Made by a program: the position numbers and the translations under genes. From positions 4,154,001 through 4,218,000 of the forward strand of contig NZ_CP113116.1 in the NCBI RefSeq assembly GCF_026625985.1: a DNA stretch of 64,000 bases. The letters are read 5' to 3'. Of the stretch, positions 33,867 to 42,854 are shown piece after piece. The notes under the pieces were generated by a model. It did no database searches. It was not told the origin of the DNA and saw nothing but the letters and a program-made list of their open reading frames with translations. The DNA comes from Mycobacterium sp. Aquia_213. GTDB lineage: Bacteria; Actinomycetota; Actinomycetes; Mycobacteriales; Mycobacteriaceae. Each line of letters starts with the position of its first letter. Within the stretch, counting starts at the first letter, position 1.

Positions 33867-36800
33867 TCATGATATGGCGGCGGCTGTCGACATACTCTCC
33901 TCGAAGCCAATCGAATTCGCCAGCTCGCCATGGTCTTTCGCGTATATGCGGTAACTGGCCTCGTCGCCCTGCGCGCGGGCCAGCAGGGCCCGCAACCGCA
34001 GCATCGACAGCTCGTTGAACACATAGCCCGGGTCGGTGCGCACCGCGCTCAACCTGTCGATGACCGCGCCAACCTCATCCAGATCGCCGGCCATGCCTCG
34101 GCGCAGCAAAAGCTCTCCCAGCAGTTCGGCCGACATACCCAGGTAGAGCATCCCCGAGGTCGCATGCAAGTCGTCAACTAGGTTGCGGCACAACTTAATC
34201 GCTCCGTCAAGATCGCCGGCATCCGCTTGTGCACGAGCGAGGTGAGTGTCGATCGGCGGCAGCATCGTCATGCTGAGCCGCTCTTGTGCGCTCAACTCCC
34301 GAACCGCCGCGAAGAGCTCGAGCCCCTCTGCGGTGTCGGCGTTTTCGTGATGGATGAGCACCACGCCACGGGTGAACCGCGCGAAGCCCACGGTGAAGTC
34401 GTCGCCCGAACGTTCGGCGATGCGCACCGCTTCGGCGGTATCGCGCAAGGCGTCGTCGCCCAGCGCGATGGCCCCGTACATCACCGGCACGTACTTGTAC
34501 ATCGTCACCGTGGCGTGGGTGATCGCGTCGCATCCGCGCGCCATGGCCATCGCCTCGTCGGCGTAGCGCCGCCAGCCGGGTATTCCCATGGAGCACTTGA
34601 TAAAACTGCACATCGCCGTGGCTATCGCCAGCGGCGATCCGACAATGAAGTTACCCGCGTTCGCATCGCCGGCCGCCAATTCGACCACCCGTTCGCCGAC
34701 CCGCAGCGCCTCGGCCATCTCCCCGGCCTGACAGTGGGCCAACACCCCGGGATGGGACATGCCCATCAGCAGCGTCGGGTCGCCGATCGATTCGAGCAGT
34801 GCGATGTGCTCGGCGCCCAGCCGCGCGGCTTCTCGGACCTCGTTGTGCAACGTCCACGACATGACTTGCCCGGCCATGCCGAAGGCCAGTGACACCTTGT
34901 CCCCGGCTTGGGCGCACAACTCGTCGAGTTCGGAAAAGCCGGTGTCGGCCACGCTGCCCCCGATCAGCCACATGCTGGCGCACAACGCCGCCCGCGGTGC
35001 GATCCGCATCCCCAACACCTCGGGTTCGTCGCGCGGCAACCGATCGGCGACCCGACGGGCCCGTTTCCAGCTCAAATGTGCGGACGCGATATCGCGGGTG
35101 CTCAACCATGTCCCCGCACGGATATGCCAGTCGTAGGCATCGCGCAGGTCGCCGGCGGATTCCAGATGCTCGGCCACCCGTTCCGCATTGGCATCGACGG
35201 CGTCGGGATCGCGCTCCTGGATGATTGCGGCCAACCGCCGATGTAACCCGGCGCGAGCGGACCTGAGCTGAGAGTCATACGCGACCGAACGGATCAAGCC
35301 CTGACGAAAGGCATACTCCTGGGACTGGGGAGCACCGAGCACGGCGAGATGCGCTCGCCGAGTGACGATTTCGTCGATGAAATCGCCCTCGACGAGTTCG
35401 TCGACTCTGGCCTGCACACCCAGGCTGGTGAGCACATCGGCGCTGAACCGATCACCGATCACCGCCGCGGCGCAGAGCGTGCGCTTCGCCGGCGCGGACA
35501 GGCGATCGATCCGAGCGGTGACCGCGGCCTGAACCGTAGCGGGCACGGTGATGTCGGTGACCTCGGTGGTGCACCGAAAGGCCCCGGGCTGCCCTTCCAG
35601 CACACCCCGATCGCGGAGGTCGCGGACGATCTCCTCGGCGAAGAACGGATTGCCGGCCGCTTGCTGGGTGATCGCCTTCGCCACCGCGGCGACCGACGAA
35701 TCGGCACCGATCAGCTCGCCGACCAACGCGGCCGTGTCCGAATGATTCAGCGGCTCAACGACAATGGACCGTGCCCCGGCGATCACTTTTAATGCGCCGC
35801 TATACTCCGGGCGCTGAGTGATGAGCAACACGGATCGGGTGTCGTGCATCTCGGCCGCAAGATCGGCCAGGATCGACTGGCTGGCCGGGTCGGTCCAGCG
35901 CGCGTGCTCGACGATGCACAGCGCGGGCCGCACCCGCTCGCGCACAATGCGGATGACCAGCGCGCTCAGCCGTCGACGACGCGCGTCGGGGTCGAGCGCG
36001 GCCGACGCGGCTGCTGGATCTCGGCTTCCGAGCAGGTCTGCGAGCAGCAACAGGTCCTGCTCGTCACCGTCAGAAGCGAGTTCTCGCAACGCCTCTCGGG
36101 CTTCTTGGGCATCCAGATCGTGAAAGCCGGTCAGCGAGCGGAGCAGCCGCGCGACCACCATGAACGGTATCTCGGCGCAGTGCGACTCGGCGGCCACCGA
36201 GACGACGTCCATGTCCCGTCCGGCCGCCACGGCCTCGACCTCGCGGGCCAGACGGCTCTTTCCGATACCGGCCGCGCCGGCCAGAATCACCGTGCTGCCG
36301 CGGCCGTTGATCGCACGCTGCAGAGTCTCGTCCAGTGCGGCCATCTCCGGGCGCCGGCCCACCAGAGCCGCTTCGACTCGATCGGTGCGTCCCGCACCGA
36401 TCCCGATTAGTTGCCTCGCAACGACCGGGTCTTCGCGGTTCTTGATCCGAATCAGCTCCGGCTCGCCCAGCGACGCACAGTGCTCGACCAGTCTGGCGGT
36501 GGACTGACTCAGCATCACACCCCCCGGCGGCGCCGCCGACTCCATCCGCTGCGCCATGCCCACTTGCTCCCCGACGGCGGTGTAGCTCCACGGTTCGGCA
36601 CCAACCGCACCCGCGATGACGCGCCCGGAATTCAGCCCGACCCGAAGGGACAGCGCGATCGCATCTCGGCGCTTGACCTGCTCGGCCAGCGAGGCGGCCT
36701 CGCGCTGAATGTCCAAGGCCGCCAGGCATGCTCGAACCGCATGGTCTTCCAGCGCGACGGGGGCGCCGAACAGCGCCATCACACCGTCTCCGTTGAACGA

Positions 36801-37052
36801 GTTGATCGTGCCGCCGTAGCGGCGCACCACATCGGATGAACGCCGCAACAGGTCGGACATGATTTCCCGCAATCGCTCCGTGTCCAAGGCCGCCGCCAGG
36901 TCCATGGAGCGCACCACGTCAGTGAAGATGACCGTCACTTGCTTGTACTCGGCCAGCTCTCCGACGGTTGTTGCCGGTCGCCCGCACTGGTCGCAGAATT
37001 TGGCGTTGGCGCGCAGCTCGGTCCCGCACGCCTCGCATGTCACTGCCGGCAT
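33867..37052 (-). CDS. Zinc ribbon-adenylate cyclase domain-AAA ATPase-TPR signalling protein
   Basis: 1061 aa. Order: zinc ribbon (C6, C9, C20, C23); class III cyclase domain (about 37-200) with metal Asp45 in VIFTDV and a second Asp in NGDGVMALFG; AAA/STAND ATPase with Walker A GAAGIGKS near 265; and long TPR-like helical repeats to the end. The usual transition-state Asn in VNxAxR is Gly here (EQVGMAQR), so cyclase activity may be weak or lost. ATG 37052 is chosen after ACAGGGG. These large mycobacterial proteins act as signal hubs; the signal is unknown. Convergent with the Hsp70-like gene. Confidence 0.85.
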   Translation of the reverse strand: MPAVTCEACGTELRANAKFCDQCGRPATTVGELAEYKQVTVIFTDVVRSMDLAAALDTERLREIMSDLLRRSSDVVRRYGGTINSFNGDGVMALFGAPVALEDHAVRACLAALDIQREAASLAEQVKRRDAIALSLRVGLNSGRVIAGAVGAEPWSYTAVGEQVGMAQRMESAAPPGGVMLSQSTARLVEHCASLGEPELIRIKNREDPVVARQLIGIGAGRTDRVEAALVGRRPEMAALDETLQRAINGRGSTVILAGAAGIGKSRLAREVEAVAAGRDMDVVSVAAESHCAEIPFMVVARLLRSLTGFHDLDAQEAREALRELASDGDEQDLLLLADLLGSRDPAAASAALDPDARRRRLSALVIRIVRERVRPALCIVEHARWTDPASQSILADLAAEMHDTRSVLLITQRPEYSGALKVIAGARSIVVEPLNHSDTAALVGELIGADSSVAAVAKAITQQAAGNPFFAEEIVRDLRDRGVLEGQPGAFRCTTEVTDITVPATVQAAVTARIDRLSAPAKRTLCAAAVIGDRFSADVLTSLGVQARVDELVEGDFIDEIVTRRAHLAVLGAPQSQEYAFRQGLIRSVAYDSQLRSARAGLHRRLAAIIQERDPDAVDANAERVAEHLESAGDLRDAYDWHIRAGTWLSTRDIASAHLSWKRARRVADRLPRDEPEVLGMRIAPRAALCASMWLIGGSVADTGFSELDELCAQAGDKVSLAFGMAGQVMSWTLHNEVREAARLGAEHIALLESIGDPTLLMGMSHPGVLAHCQAGEMAEALRVGERVVELAAGDANAGNFIVGSPLAIATAMCSFIKCSMGIPGWRRYADEAMAMARGCDAITHATVTMYKYVPVMYGAIALGDDALRDTAEAVRIAERSGDDFTVGFARFTRGVVLIHHENADTAEGLELFAAVRELSAQERLSMTMLPPIDTHLARAQADAGDLDGAIKLCRNLVDDLHATSGMLYLGMSAELLGELLLRRGMAGDLDEVGAVIDRLSAVRTDPGYVFNELSMLRLRALLARAQGDEASYRIYAKDHGELANSIGFEESMSTAAAIS

Positions 37053-37299
37053 CGCTAACGCCCCTGTCGGAAGAAACCGAGATTCAGCATAGGGGCCGGT
37101 GAATGATCTCGCAGGGTTGCCGAAACCGGCCCCGTGCCCGGTCCGGGTTGTCGGCGCCGTTACTGGAGCTAGCGTCGGATGACATGGCAGAGAGATCGTG
37201 ACGCCCTGTCCACTCCCGAACGCCGCATCCAGAAGATGATGGGCTTTGTTCACCTAAGCAATACGCCGAATTCATGCAGCAGCACCGCTTTTCGAGGGG

Positions 37300-37407
37300 A
37301 TGGTGGTCGCCAACAGGATAAACCTGACCGAGCTGTGGTTCTCGGTTTCTCATGAAGTGGTGGGCGAACCGGATCCGTTGATTGTGGGCCGCGCGCTGAC
37401 CGGCTGA
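37300..37407 (+). CDS. Possible 35-aa peptide
   Basis: ATG 37300 after CGAGGGG opens a 35-codon frame with a plausible composition (MVVANRINLTELWF...VVGEPDPLIVGRALTG). It fills part of the 406-bp gap between the cyclase and SDR genes, where nothing else was found. It could be a small protein, the tail of a decayed gene (the frame is open for eleven codons before the ATG), or chance. No homologue is recognised. Confidence 0.25.
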   Translation: MVVANRINLTELWFSVSHEVVGEPDPLIVGRALTG

Positions 37408-37458
37408 GCTAGAAAAGATGCGGTGCTGATTGCGCCACGACACCGAAGAGGACCGCCC

Positions 37459-38286
37459 ATGCAAACCTGGCTCATTACCGGCTGCTCAACCGGACTCGGC
37501 CGAGCGCTCGCCGAAGCTGTCATCGATGCCGGCCACCATGCCGTCGTCACCGCACGAGACGCCGCAAAGGTCTCCGACTTGGCAGACATCGCGCCCGATC
37601 GGGTGCTGCCCATCGCACTGGACGTCACCGAGCCCGACCAGATCGACTCGGCCGTACAGCAGGCCCAAGAGCGGTTCGGCGGCGTCGACGTGCTGGTCAA
37701 CAACGCCGGCTACGGTTATCGCGCCGCAGTCGAAGAAGGCGACGACGACGAAGTCCGAACCCTGTTCGAGACGCACTTCTTTGGCGCCGTCGCGATGATC
37801 AAGGCCGTCCTGCCCGGCATGCGGGCGCGCCGCAGCGGCGCGATCGTGAACATCTCCTCGATCGGTGCTCAATTGACGCCGGTGGGGTCCGGCTACTACG
37901 CCGCCGCGAAGGCAGCGCTGGAGGGGGTAAGTGGCGCGCTTCGCGGCGAGCTGGCCCCACTGGGCATTTCGGTGACCATCGTTGAGCCGGGCGCATTTCG
38001 CACCGACTTCGCCGGACGCTCACTCGTCCAGTCGGCCACTGTCATCGACGACTACGCCGGAACCGCCGGACAGCGTCGCAAGGAAAACGACACGATGGAC
38101 GGCACCCAAGCGGGCGACCCCGCCAAAGCCGGCGCCGCGATCGTTACCGCCGTCGACTCCAGCGAGCCGCCCGCGTTCCTGCTGCTGGGGCCCGACGCGC
38201 TCGCGTTCTATCGCTACACGGCCGACGCCCGCGCGAGCGAAATCGCGAAATGGGAACAACTGACCGCCGGCACCAACTTCGGCTGA
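37459..38286 (+). CDS. Short-chain dehydrogenase, oxidoreductase type
   Basis: 275 aa. It starts directly with the cofactor motif MQTWLITGCSTGLG, followed by VNNAGYG and the catalytic region ISSIGAQLTPVGSGYYAAAK. The PGAFRTDFAGRSL stretch is typical of a large group of SDRs acting on small ketones or alcohols. ATG 37459 follows GAAGAGGACC. It precedes the convergent AMP-ligase operon by 9 bp and need not belong to the same pathway. Confidence 0.85.
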   Translation: MQTWLITGCSTGLGRALAEAVIDAGHHAVVTARDAAKVSDLADIAPDRVLPIALDVTEPDQIDSAVQQAQERFGGVDVLVNNAGYGYRAAVEEGDDDEVRTLFETHFFGAVAMIKAVLPGMRARRSGAIVNISSIGAQLTPVGSGYYAAAKAALEGVSGALRGELAPLGISVTIVEPGAFRTDFAGRSLVQSATVIDDYAGTAGQRRKENDTMDGTQAGDPAKAGAAIVTAVDSSEPPAFLLLGPDALAFYRYTADARASEIAKWEQLTAGTNFG

Positions 38287-38295
38287 ACGCCCGCG

Positions 38296-38472
38296 TCAAC
38301 GCCGATCGTCGGAGGCGATGCGTTTGGCAAGCACCCGTGAGTGTTTCGCCACATAACCGATCAATCCGGGCCGGGTCAAGATCCCGTGGAAATACCGTCC
38401 ATCGGCCGCGGGTGCCGGCGCCAAATGAACAGGTACGCCATCGAAACCGAGCACGACGCCGCGGTCACCCAT
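38296..38472 (-). CDS. Small conserved-looking protein, 58 aa
   Basis: 58 aa starting at ATG 38472 after AAAGGG, 22 bp downstream of the AMP-ligase stop and on the same strand, so in the same operon. The sequence is compact, with Gly and His-rich turns (GVVLGFDGVPVHLAPAPAADGRYFHG) and a basic end (SRVLAKRIASDDRR). No domain is recognised. Small proteins of this kind can be accessory subunits; the levulinate (lva) operon, for example, has a small LvaB. That comparison is only by position. Confidence 0.6.
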   Translation of the reverse strand: MGDRGVVLGFDGVPVHLAPAPAADGRYFHGILTRPGLIGYVAKHSRVLAKRIASDDRR

Positions 38473-38494
38473 ATCGTGCCCTTTCGTTAGCTCG

Positions 38495-40069
38495 TCATGG
38501 TTGGCGCGCGCGCAGATCCTTGCGCAGAATCTTGCCTGTCGGCGACTTCGGAATCTTTTCGACGAACTCGACCTGGCGAATCTTCTTGTAAGGAGCGACT
38601 TTTCCTGCGACGAAGTCGATGACCTCACCTTTCGAGAGTGCGACGCCACCCTGCCGCACCACGTATGCCTTCGGGATCTCCTCACCCGAAACGTTGTGGA
38701 TGACACCGACAACCGCGACGTCGGCGATACCCGGGTGGGTCAACAGGAGCGCCTCGAGTTCGGCGGGTGCGACCTGATAACCCTTGTACTTGATGAGCTC
38801 CTTGAGCCGGTCCACGATGTACACGCAGCCCGCGGCGTCCACTCGCGCCAGATCACCGGTATGGAGGAAGCCGTCGGCATCGATGATCTCCGCGGTCGCG
38901 GCAGCGTTTCCCAGATAGCCGGCCATCACATTGGGTCCGCGGAAGCAGAGCTCGCCCGGCTCACTCAAGCCCGAAGCGGGAACAGGTATTTCGTCCCCGG
39001 TCTCGATGTCGACGATCTTGCTCTCCGAGTTCGGCACGGTCCACCCACAGGAGCTGACGGGAGCCTCTACGCCCGCGGGATGCCGACCTTCCAGCGGAAT
39101 CACGTGGCTGGCCGGACTTAATTCGGTCATCCCATATGCCTGCACGACGCGGCAGCCGAGTCGCTGCGTCACCGCCTTGGCCAATTCTTCGTCCAGCGGC
39201 GCGGCCGCCGACGTGAGGGTGTGCAGCGAAGACAGGTCGAAGGAATCGACCATCGGGTCTTTGGCTAACGCGACGGCCACCGGCGGCACGATGTAAGCCT
39301 GTGTGACGCGGTACTTCTGGATGGCAGCCAGAAATTCGCCCAGGTCGAAGGCCGGCATCACGATCAGCCGCGCTCGGTCTCGCAGCGCGGCACACAACAG
39401 CCCGGTCAATCCGTAGCTGTGAAAGAAAGGAACCACCGCGATCAGTGTCTCATCGGGACCCACGCCTGACACTGGGTGCAATTGGGCTACGTTGGCGACG
39501 AGGTTGCGATGGGTCAGCATCACACCCTTGGGTTTTCCGGTGGTCCCCGAGCTGAAGGGAAGCACCGCCACATGTGTCGCGGCATCGAAATCGATCTCCG
39601 GACCGCCACTGCCCGTTGGGTTTACGCAAACGTCAATATCGAGCAGCAGAACATCGATACCGGTGAGGCCGGCCGCTTCCTCGGCCTGCGTCCGAAATCG
39701 TGATGCCGCGATCAACAGTCGCGCACCCGAATCCCGTAACTGACGCACGATCTCGTCCACGGTGGACAACACGTTGATCGGCGTGGCCGTTGCGCCGGCC
39801 CGCAGGATTCCGTGCAGGGCCGCCGCGAACGCCGCACTGTTCGACGACAGCAGCGCCACTACGTCGCCCACACCGATCCCCCGCTGCGCCAATACGCCGG
39901 CGAAGGACTGGATCTGGGCGACCAGCGCGCGGTAGCTCAGTTCGGTTCCGGTTGCGGTCTCGACAAGGGCAACACGATCGCCGTCGGCCTCGCCGAGGTC
40001 GCCGAACACGTAGTCGTACACCCCGGTGTCCGGGATGACGACGTCGGGAAAGGGGCTTACGAAATTCAT
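38495..40069 (-). CDS. Acyl-CoA synthetase (4-coumarate:CoA ligase-like)
   Basis: 524 aa AMP-forming ligase. Motifs in order: the P-loop SSGTTGKPKGV near 183, YGMTEL near 334, the hinge region HTGDLARVD near 403-411, and the catalytic lysine in SPTGKILRKDL near the C-terminus. It activates a carboxylic acid as the acyl-CoA, so it probably commits a substrate to the catabolic set in this block. ATG 40069 follows GGAGG. A 33-codon small frame and the ACAD-like gene lie upstream, and the 58-aa gene downstream, all on one strand. Confidence 0.92.
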   Translation of the reverse strand: MNFVSPFPDVVIPDTGVYDYVFGDLGEADGDRVALVETATGTELSYRALVAQIQSFAGVLAQRGIGVGDVVALLSSNSAAFAAALHGILRAGATATPINVLSTVDEIVRQLRDSGARLLIAASRFRTQAEEAAGLTGIDVLLLDIDVCVNPTGSGGPEIDFDAATHVAVLPFSSGTTGKPKGVMLTHRNLVANVAQLHPVSGVGPDETLIAVVPFFHSYGLTGLLCAALRDRARLIVMPAFDLGEFLAAIQKYRVTQAYIVPPVAVALAKDPMVDSFDLSSLHTLTSAAAPLDEELAKAVTQRLGCRVVQAYGMTELSPASHVIPLEGRHPAGVEAPVSSCGWTVPNSESKIVDIETGDEIPVPASGLSEPGELCFRGPNVMAGYLGNAAATAEIIDADGFLHTGDLARVDAAGCVYIVDRLKELIKYKGYQVAPAELEALLLTHPGIADVAVVGVIHNVSGEEIPKAYVVRQGGVALSKGEVIDFVAGKVAPYKKIRQVEFVEKIPKSPTGKILRKDLRARQP

Positions 40070-40108
40070 GATTCCTCCGCATCAGGGATGATTTCAGTCG
40101 CGGCCGGC

Positions 40109-40210
40109 TTAGATGATCTTGTCGGTCAGACCAATTGGGTTGGTGAAGATGACCTCGTGGCTTAGCGGCACCTGGACCCGCCTCGGCCACCCTGCAGACA
40201 ACGTCGACAT
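40109..40210 (-). CDS. Small peptide gene within the ligase operon, 33 aa
   Basis: ATG 40210 is preceded by GGGGTAGGA (good ribosome binding site) and lies 9 bp after the stop of the ACAD-like gene, opening a 33-codon frame ending TAA at 40109. It fills the gap before the ligase gene almost fully. Composition is ordinary (MSTLSAGWPRRVQVP...IFTNPIGLTDKII). It could be a real small protein, or the tail of a deleted gene. It is worth attention because its translation signal and spacing look like those of its neighbours. Confidence 0.45.
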   Translation of the reverse strand: MSTLSAGWPRRVQVPLSHEVIFTNPIGLTDKII

Positions 40211-40219
40211 TCCTACCCC

Positions 40220-41401
40220 TCACACCAGCGGAGCGATACGTTCGGACACGCCCAGCAGTGACTTTCCGTAGATCTCGTAACCGACGAAGGAATTCAATGC
40301 AGCGTGTCGCGCCGCGACGTTGGCATCGCGCCAATACTGCTGCATTGCACTGGAATCGGCGAAGCTTCCCGCCCCGTGGACATTGATCAGCGTCTGTATC
40401 GCTTCGAGTACTTGCCGGGCTGCGTAGCCGCACTGCGCACGCGCTTGAGCACGAAGCGGATACCCCGCTTCGCCGTTGACGATCTCGCCCGCATCCAATG
40501 CGTCGGCGACCTCGTAGGCGTGCAGCCTGGCGGTCCGCAGTTTGAGTTCCGCCTCGGCGACCTGTATCTGCACACCCGCCGAATCACTCTGGTGGACAAA
40601 GGATGTGTTGGACAGTGACTTCGACGGAGCCGTTTGAAGCACCAGGTCGACAGCCGCTTGACCAAGACCGAGCAGCGGCCCCACCAGAAGCAGGGCGGCC
40701 ATCGGCGCCAACGGAAGCCGATACCCGGATTCACTTCCCGACATCCCCCCGCTCGCCAATGTCTCGAAAGCGATCGCGCGGTGTTTCGGCACGAAAACCT
40801 CTTCGGCCAACAATGTTTGGCTCGCCGTGCCGCGCATACCGGCCGTGTGCCAGGTGTCGCGCAGTCGCACTTCGGACGCCGGCACGAAGCACAGAAAGGT
40901 CTCCATGCCGGCGTTGTCCTGATCGGGCACCACGACGCCAATGGATGCCCAGTCGGCATGCGGTGCACCCGACGCGTACGACCAGCTTCCGCTGACCGAG
41001 AATCCGCCATCCACCCGGCGCGCGCTGCCCGGGGCCAGTCCGCCGGCGATCCGGGAGTCGGGCGCACCGAAGATCTCGGATTGGGCCTGCTCCGAGCCAT
41101 GCCTCGCCACGACCGCTGCCGTGGCTCCGATGCTCACCAACCATGCCGCCGATCCGTTTGCCTGCCCGAGCGTTTCAGCGATCTCGAGCATCGTCCGTTG
41201 CCGGGCGTGTACACCCCCGAATCGGCCCGGCTTGAGCAAGCGGAAAAAGCCGGCGTCGGTCAGGGCATCAATCGCCTCGTCCGGCAGCTTGCGCATGGCT
41301 TCACTTGCCAACGTGCTTTCGCGAAGCAGCGGCTGCAATCGCACCGCGCCCGCCAACAGTTCCTCGTGTGATGCGGGACACTGTGCTGGCGATGTAGTCA
41401 T
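40220..41401 (-). CDS. Acyl-CoA dehydrogenase-fold flavin monooxygenase-like protein (HsaA/DszC type)
   Basis: 393 aa. It resembles the group of acyl-CoA dehydrogenase-fold proteins that act as two-component flavin monooxygenases (HsaA, DszC, HpaB-like) rather than dehydrogenases. Supporting stretches are GRFGGVHARQRTMLEIAETL near 58, WSYASGAPHADWA near 142 and the QYWRDANVAARHAALN close to the end. Such proteins need a separate flavin reductase; none is coded nearby. ATG 41401 follows GGAG. It is the first gene of the minus-strand operon with the ligase and is divergent from the AraC gene. Confidence 0.8.
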   Translation of the reverse strand: MTTSPAQCPASHEELLAGAVRLQPLLRESTLASEAMRKLPDEAIDALTDAGFFRLLKPGRFGGVHARQRTMLEIAETLGQANGSAAWLVSIGATAAVVARHGSEQAQSEIFGAPDSRIAGGLAPGSARRVDGGFSVSGSWSYASGAPHADWASIGVVVPDQDNAGMETFLCFVPASEVRLRDTWHTAGMRGTASQTLLAEEVFVPKHRAIAFETLASGGMSGSESGYRLPLAPMAALLLVGPLLGLGQAAVDLVLQTAPSKSLSNTSFVHQSDSAGVQIQVAEAELKLRTARLHAYEVADALDAGEIVNGEAGYPLRAQARAQCGYAARQVLEAIQTLINVHGAGSFADSSAMQQYWRDANVAARHAALNSFVGYEIYGKSLLGVSERIAPLV

Positions 41402-41537
41402 CTCACTCCGATCGCATATCCGAAATCCGTTGTCGGGTAACGCTTTCACAGCGAGGCTAGAGCCGCTAGAGCCGCGATACCTCTTATCAGTACAGTTCGC
41501 GCAACGTTTGAGACACTTTGCTACGCGTACTTAGGTT

Positions 41538-41556
41538 CGGCCTCCTACCGAGGCCG
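41538..41556. promoter_or_regulatory. Hairpin/inverted repeat in the AraC-ACAD divergent gap
   Basis: CGGCCTC-CTACC-GAGGCCG has perfect 7-bp arms in the 295-bp gap between divergent genes. It could be an operator or a leader hairpin. Nothing else clearly functional was identified in the gap apart from the 41653-41670 repeat. Confidence 0.4.
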
Positions 41557-41652
41557 GCAATCCGCGAATTCTGGAAAGTGCCCGAACCGCAATCGATGTG
41601 ACGTCCGCCACATTAAGCGATCCGTACAGGCACTCGCCGCGAATGCCCGAGT

Positions 41653-41670
41653 AGTCCGGTCAACCGGACT
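41653..41670 (+). promoter_or_regulatory. Inverted repeat in the 5' region of the AraC gene
   Basis: AGTCCGGT-CA-ACCGGACT has perfect 8-bp arms and lies 26 bp before the AraC start codon, upstream of its ribosome binding site. This is a good place for an autoregulatory operator or a translation-blocking hairpin. Confidence 0.5.
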
Positions 41671-41696
41671 GCGAAGCAGCAGAAGCGGAGTTCGAA

Positions 41697-42716
41697 ATGG
41701 GCGAGAAAAGCCAACCGTCTATCGGTACGGAACTCAAGACAACCGACGCCTTCAAGCAAGTCGCCAAATTCTTTCCGTGTCTGCAAACGCTCGGCCCCGC
41801 GGACCGTCGGAAGCCGTTTTCGCTGACCCAACGCGCCGGCATCGTCGAGCCGATTACGGTCATTGACCTGGCCTTCAACGTGGATGCCTGTATCCACTGC
41901 ACTCACGACCGACCGTTTTACCAAGTCAATATTCTCGCGTCCGGACAAATGGAGCTATTCCAGCGCGGCTCCTCGATTACCTATGCGCCCGGTCTTGCCA
42001 CTATTTGCCTGCCCGAGGGAGAACTGCGCGTTCCTCGCTGGCATGCGGGCTGCCGAATGATTGCATTGCGGGTGAGCCGCAATGCGCTCGAGGACACGCT
42101 CAGCGAGGCGCTCGGACGCCCGTTGACCACACAGATCGAATTCAAGCCGTCCATGGTCACCACCAAAGGGCCCGCCCGCAGCTGGATGCACATGTTCACC
42201 GTGTTCGCCCAGGAACTCTTTCGAACTGACAGCGCTCTGGCACAACCGCTGGTGGCAACGCCTTTCGTGGACAGCTTGCTCCATGCACTGCTGCTCGCCG
42301 CGGACCACCCCTACCGGGCCACACTCGCAGAACGTACCAAACTTGTTGCACCCCTTACTATTCGACCCGCAGTCGACATCATCGAGTCGGAGCCCCAGCT
42401 GCCCCTGACGGTTGCATCCCTGGCTGCCGAATGTCACGTCAGCTCGCGCGCCCTGCAGCAGAGCTTCATTCGCCACATGGGCATGTCGCCGACGACTTAC
42501 CTTCGGCAGGTGCGGTTGAGGCGCGCACATCAGCAACTGCTCGAGTCCGATCCCTCGGTCGAAACGGTGGCCTCGATCGCCAAGCGCTGGGGATACTCCA
42601 ACCCGGGACGGTTCGCCGCGGCACACGCCAGCCGATACGGCGAAACACCGGCGGCGACGCTGCGTCGGTCGGGGCGGTCAACCGCCCTGTCGCAGCACGG
42701 CGCCGCCACGGCGTAA
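41697..42716 (+). CDS. AraC family transcriptional regulator
   Basis: 339 aa. The N-terminal 200 residues look like an AraC-type cupin-related ligand domain (FYQVNILASGQMELFQRG). The C-terminal 100 residues hold two helix-turn-helices with the AraC signature (LTVASLAAECHVSSRALQQSF and SIAKRWGYSNPGRFAAAH). ATG 41697 follows GCGGAG. It stands between the divergent ACAD/ligase operon and the thiolase operon, and may activate one or both. Base composition by eye is slightly less GC-rich than the neighbours, which fits a recent arrival. Confidence 0.9.
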   Translation: MGEKSQPSIGTELKTTDAFKQVAKFFPCLQTLGPADRRKPFSLTQRAGIVEPITVIDLAFNVDACIHCTHDRPFYQVNILASGQMELFQRGSSITYAPGLATICLPEGELRVPRWHAGCRMIALRVSRNALEDTLSEALGRPLTTQIEFKPSMVTTKGPARSWMHMFTVFAQELFRTDSALAQPLVATPFVDSLLHALLLAADHPYRATLAERTKLVAPLTIRPAVDIIESEPQLPLTVASLAAECHVSSRALQQSFIRHMGMSPTTYLRQVRLRRAHQQLLESDPSVETVASIAKRWGYSNPGRFAAAHASRYGETPAATLRRSGRSTALSQHGAATA

Positions 42717-42761
42717 CCACCGGCCTGATCTCCCGACGGGACCCGAGAATGGCTTCGCTAT

Positions 42762-42792
42762 TTTGGAGAGGGTTATTCTCCAAAGTCGAGAG
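42762..42792. promoter_or_regulatory. Operator-like repeats upstream of the thiolase operon
   Basis: TTTGGAGA (42762-42769) and TCTCCAAA (42777-42784) form a perfect 8-bp inverted repeat with a 7-nt spacer. The overlapping TTCTCCAANNNNGAGAG (42776-42792) matches the site at 50763-50779 upstream of the SDR/kinase operon. One regulator may control both. Confidence 0.55.
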
Positions 42793-42854
42793 ACGGATTA
42801 CGATCAGTACGAATCCGCCGTATCGAACCCCTCGCACAACGATCGGAGCCCAAC

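Noticed and set aside
37084..37464. 126-codon minus-strand frame next to the cyclase gene
   Set aside because: Composition (Ser, Arg, His, Cys rich) is unlike the neighbouring genes, and there is no ribosome binding site.
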